A stretch of DNA of 7,174 bases from contig CAAETG010000164.1 in NCBI GenBank assembly GCA_900758895.1, forward strand, positions 1 to 7,174. Direction: 5' to 3'. The stretch comes from Bacilli bacterium (GTDB taxonomy: Bacteria; Bacillota_I; Bacilli_A; RF39; UBA660). Of the stretch, positions 6,702-7,174 are shown in pieces (position 1 is the first letter of the stretch; every line of letters starts with the position of its first letter). Below the pieces are notes generated by a model that saw only the letters and a program-made list of their open reading frames with translations, did no database searches and was not told the DNA's origin. The position numbers and the translations under genes were made by a program.

Positions 6702-6729
6702 ATGGTAACATACCAACTAAAAATAACAA
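6702..6729 (-). promoter_or_regulatory. Candidate extended -10 promoter for the pepC-like gene
   Basis: On the minus strand, TTGTTA (6724-6729) and TACCAT (6702-6707) are 16 nt apart, and the -10 is preceded by TGT. Each hexamer matches consensus at four of six positions. Seventeen nt separate the -10 from the ATG, so the leader would be about 10-12 nt, the same layout as the ABC operon promoter. The match is modest. Confidence 0.35.
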
Positions 6730-6739
6730 AGGAAATTAT

Positions 6740-6768
6740 TTGTTCAAATTTAATAAGCAACCTATATA
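6740..6768 (+). promoter_or_regulatory. Alternative promoter for the rightmost gene
   Basis: TTGTTC (6740-6745) and TATATA (6763-6768) with a 17-nt spacer would give a leader of about 50 nt ahead of the ATG at 6825. It is a weaker match at -10 than the element at 6776-6804 but gives a more usual leader length. Only one of the two need be real. Confidence 0.3.
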
Positions 6769-6775
6769 AACAGAA

Positions 6776-6804
6776 TTGCTTTGATGAAAAAGAAATGCTA
6801 AAAT
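6776..6804 (+). promoter_or_regulatory. Candidate extended -10 promoter for the rightmost gene
   Basis: TTGCTT (6776-6781) and TAAAAT (6799-6804) are 17 nt apart, and the -10 is preceded by TGC, giving an extended -10. Transcription would start near 6811, at the AAGGAG ribosome binding site (6811-6816), leaving a leader of about 14 nt. The layout repeats that seen before the ABC ATPase and the peptidase. Confidence 0.4.
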
Positions 6805-6824
6805 AAAGAAAAGGAGATATAAAT

Positions 6825-7174
6825 ATGGCAATATTAGTTATGAATGAAGAAATCACTCCCTTTGTCTATCATGGTCAAAAAATAAAGGGATTGACCCAGT
6901 TAATTAAAATGGAAGGATCAATATTATTTCCTTTGTATATAAAAACAGATTTAAAAACTGGTGAGCAAGAAATATTTAATAAAGATATAGATTTGATCAA
7001 ATATATTGTTAAAAATGATAAAACAGAAAGAATACTAATTATTGGAGCATTCAATCGCGTGATGATTGCGAGTATTATGGATGCTTATTACAATCAAAAA
7101 GAAAAACAAAAAGAAAAGAAAATAGTAGATGAATTTGAAATGGTTCAAAAAAGATATTTTGAATTATTAAAAGA
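6825..7174 (+). CDS. Hypothetical protein, 3' end beyond the window
   Basis: An open frame of 116 codons with no stop runs to the window end, so the gene is 3'-truncated. AAGGAG (6811-6816) lies 8 nt before the ATG, a good ribosome binding site. I do not recognise the family. The visible part begins MAILVMNEEITPFVYHGQ and continues with short predicted strands around GSILFPLYIKTDL (residues 31-43). A hydrophobic strand RILIIGAF (69-76) is followed by a likely helix (77-90). A very lysine- and glutamate-rich helical segment (91-116, with KEKQKEKKI) then runs to the edge. There is no signal peptide or clear membrane segment, so it is probably cytosolic. It is transcribed divergently from the peptidase gene across 140 bp. 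The A+T-rich codon use matches its neighbours, and the ribosome binding site supports a real gene. Confidence 0.8.
   Translation, partial: MAILVMNEEITPFVYHGQKIKGLTQLIKMEGSILFPLYIKTDLKTGEQEIFNKDIDLIKYIVKNDKTERILIIGAFNRVMIASIMDAYYNQKEKQKEKKIVDEFEMVQKRYFELLK

Noticed and set aside
6685..6824. Operator-like inverted repeat near GTTATGGTA...TACCAAC in the divergent region
   Set aside because: The arms match only with a 2-nt gap and coincide with the proposed promoter; in such A+T-rich DNA this is not enough to call a binding site.
6647..6856. Minus-strand open frame spanning the peptidase start and the divergent intergenic region
   Set aside because: It overlaps the starts and ribosome binding sites of two better-supported genes, and its translation resembles no protein I know.
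1..7174. Reassignment of TGA to tryptophan (Mycoplasma-like code)
   Set aside because: All long genes read intact with TGG as the Trp codon and end at TAA or TAG in expected places, so the standard bacterial code suffices.
1..7174. Search for tRNA, rRNA, CRISPR arrays, insertion sequences and toxin-antitoxin or phage-defence genes
   Set aside because: No cloverleaf, regularly spaced repeats with unique spacers, transposase, terminal inverted repeats or defence motifs were seen; intergenic gaps are short and accounted for.

Overview
The window comes from the chromosome of an A+T-rich, low-GC Gram-positive bacterium. Three things point there: the ScpA/ScpB condensin pair, strong AAAGGAGG-type ribosome binding sites, and a PepC-type aminopeptidase of the kind common in Bacilli. 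All long genes read with TGG for tryptophan and are not broken by TGA, so the standard bacterial code applies rather than the Mycoplasma/Spiroplasma code. A lineage within or near class Bacilli (Erysipelotrichales- or RF39-like) is plausible, but the sequence alone does not settle it.

Left part (1-1524, + strand): the 3' half of scpA, then scpB, overlapping it by 8 bp, then a pentapeptide-repeat protein that overlaps scpB by 17 bp. The first two are the kleisin and the winged-helix partner of the SMC condensin that segregates chromosomes. The third is predicted to fold almost entirely as a right-handed quadrilateral beta-helix, and its function is unknown.

Middle part (1514-5352, + strand): a promoter-like TTGAAG/TGTTATAAT element, then a MacB/LolD-type ABC ATPase, then a 1019-residue FtsX-family permease coupled to it through a TAATG junction. 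The permease holds both permease halves in one chain and carries a long extracytoplasmic coiled-coil insertion. Together they should form a complete mechanotransmission-type ABC system of unknown substrate. A hairpin flanked by A and T runs ends the unit and can act on both strands.

Right part (5365-7174): a convergent, minus-strand PepC/bleomycin-hydrolase-like C1 cysteine peptidase. It has two notable departures from the family: the catalytic Asn is Asp, and the last four residues of the usual C-terminal arm are missing. A 140-bp divergent intergenic region separates it from a plus-strand gene of unknown function that runs off the window end.

No RNA gene, mobile element, CRISPR array or clear defence system was seen, and no gene-free stretch exceeds 300 bases. 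The most interesting points are the altered PepC active site and tail, the very regular beta-helix protein with a 20-residue cysteine column next to scpAB, and the repeated very-short-leader promoter architecture.
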